Source: Chrysochromulina tobinii (taxonomy: Eukaryota; Haptophyta; Prymnesiales; Chrysochromulinaceae). Taken from it: a DNA stretch of 16,412 nucleotides. The position numbers and the translations under genes are program-made. The notes under the pieces are model-generated. The model saw nothing but the letters and a program-made list of their open reading frames with translations, was not told where the DNA came from and searched no databases. Position 1 is the first letter of the stretch, and each line of letters begins with the position of its first letter. Where the stretch lies: positions 1 to 16,412 of the forward strand of contig JWZX01001520.1 in the NCBI GenBank assembly GCA_001275005.1, read 5' to 3'. Positions 16,127-16,412 of the stretch are shown here, piece after piece.

Positions 16127-16412
16127 TTCTAGAAGATTGTCGACATGTTTAGAAGGCGCCGTTTCGTCGATATGAAAATACTGCGACCGGTTCAACCTGG
16201 GGACTGGGCACACGAGATAGACAAACGAACCTCACAAACCACTTCAAAACCACCCTCACCCACCGTAAAACGGAACAATACCGGTAAAAAGACACCGGGG
16301 GGAGCCGGGACACACACCACGGCTCACGGGACACACGGGACACGCGGACGCACAAAGGCACACAGACCAATCTCACAACCAACCAAACCCACCAACAACA
16401 AACACCCCGCAC
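16127..16412. other. 5' flank of the coiled-coil gene with a T-poor right-hand edge
   Basis: From about 16214 to the edge only 11 of 199 plus-strand bases are T, so the minus strand is G/T-rich and almost free of A. The switch is abrupt. On the minus strand a pyrimidine-containing stretch ends in GTGTGCCCAG at 16204-16213, which could be a 3' splice site of an intron beginning beyond the window. Otherwise this would be promoter or 5' UTR. Open frames here are not protein-like. Confidence 0.5.

Noticed and set aside
1-16412. CRISPR array, insertion sequence, toxin-antitoxin or viral module
   Set aside because: No spaced direct repeats of CRISPR type, transposase, integrase, capsid or polymerase motifs were seen. 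Genes and the intron are eukaryotic in character.

Overview
The window looks like nuclear DNA of a GC-rich, gene-dense unicellular eukaryote, most likely a microalga. The pointers are long open frames with strong third-position GC, one canonical GT-AG intron, Ala/Gly/Ser/Gln-rich low-complexity insertions, and eukaryote-only families (a TAP42/IGBP1 PP2A regulator and an ELO elongase). The helicase resembles the plant/algal MSS116-RH25/26/31 branch. A haptophyte is my best guess from composition, but that is inference. The green-algal TGTAA poly(A) signal was not seen near the gene ends I inspected.

Layout, left to right: (1) minus-strand DEAD-box RNA helicase whose C-terminus runs off the left edge; (2) plus-strand HpcH/HpaI-type class II aldolase with one 130-nt intron; (3) minus-strand TAP42/IGBP1 protein; (4) plus-strand large RING-H2 protein, a candidate E3 ubiquitin ligase; (5) minus-strand ELO fatty acid elongase of ELOVL6 type; (6) plus-strand GHKL (Bergerat-fold) ATPase with an unassigned C-terminal domain; (7) a 1.6-kb gene-free stretch; (8) minus-strand 942-residue Ala-rich coiled-coil protein of unknown function. 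The last 199 bases have an abrupt composition change and contain almost no T.

The seven genes alternate strictly in strand (- + - + - + -). Three head-to-head pairs share short candidate divergent promoters of 171, 405 and 242 bp, and the pairs end tail to tail. The 7-mer GACACGT (G-box-like) occurs in all three divergent intergenic regions. The genes do not form an obvious pathway; they look like ordinary nuclear housekeeping, signalling and lipid genes plus two poorly described proteins. The best candidates for something undescribed are the GHKL ATPase at 9573-11675, the coiled-coil protein at 13298-16126 and the T-poor right-hand edge. No tRNA, rRNA, transposon, CRISPR array or virus-like gene was recognised.
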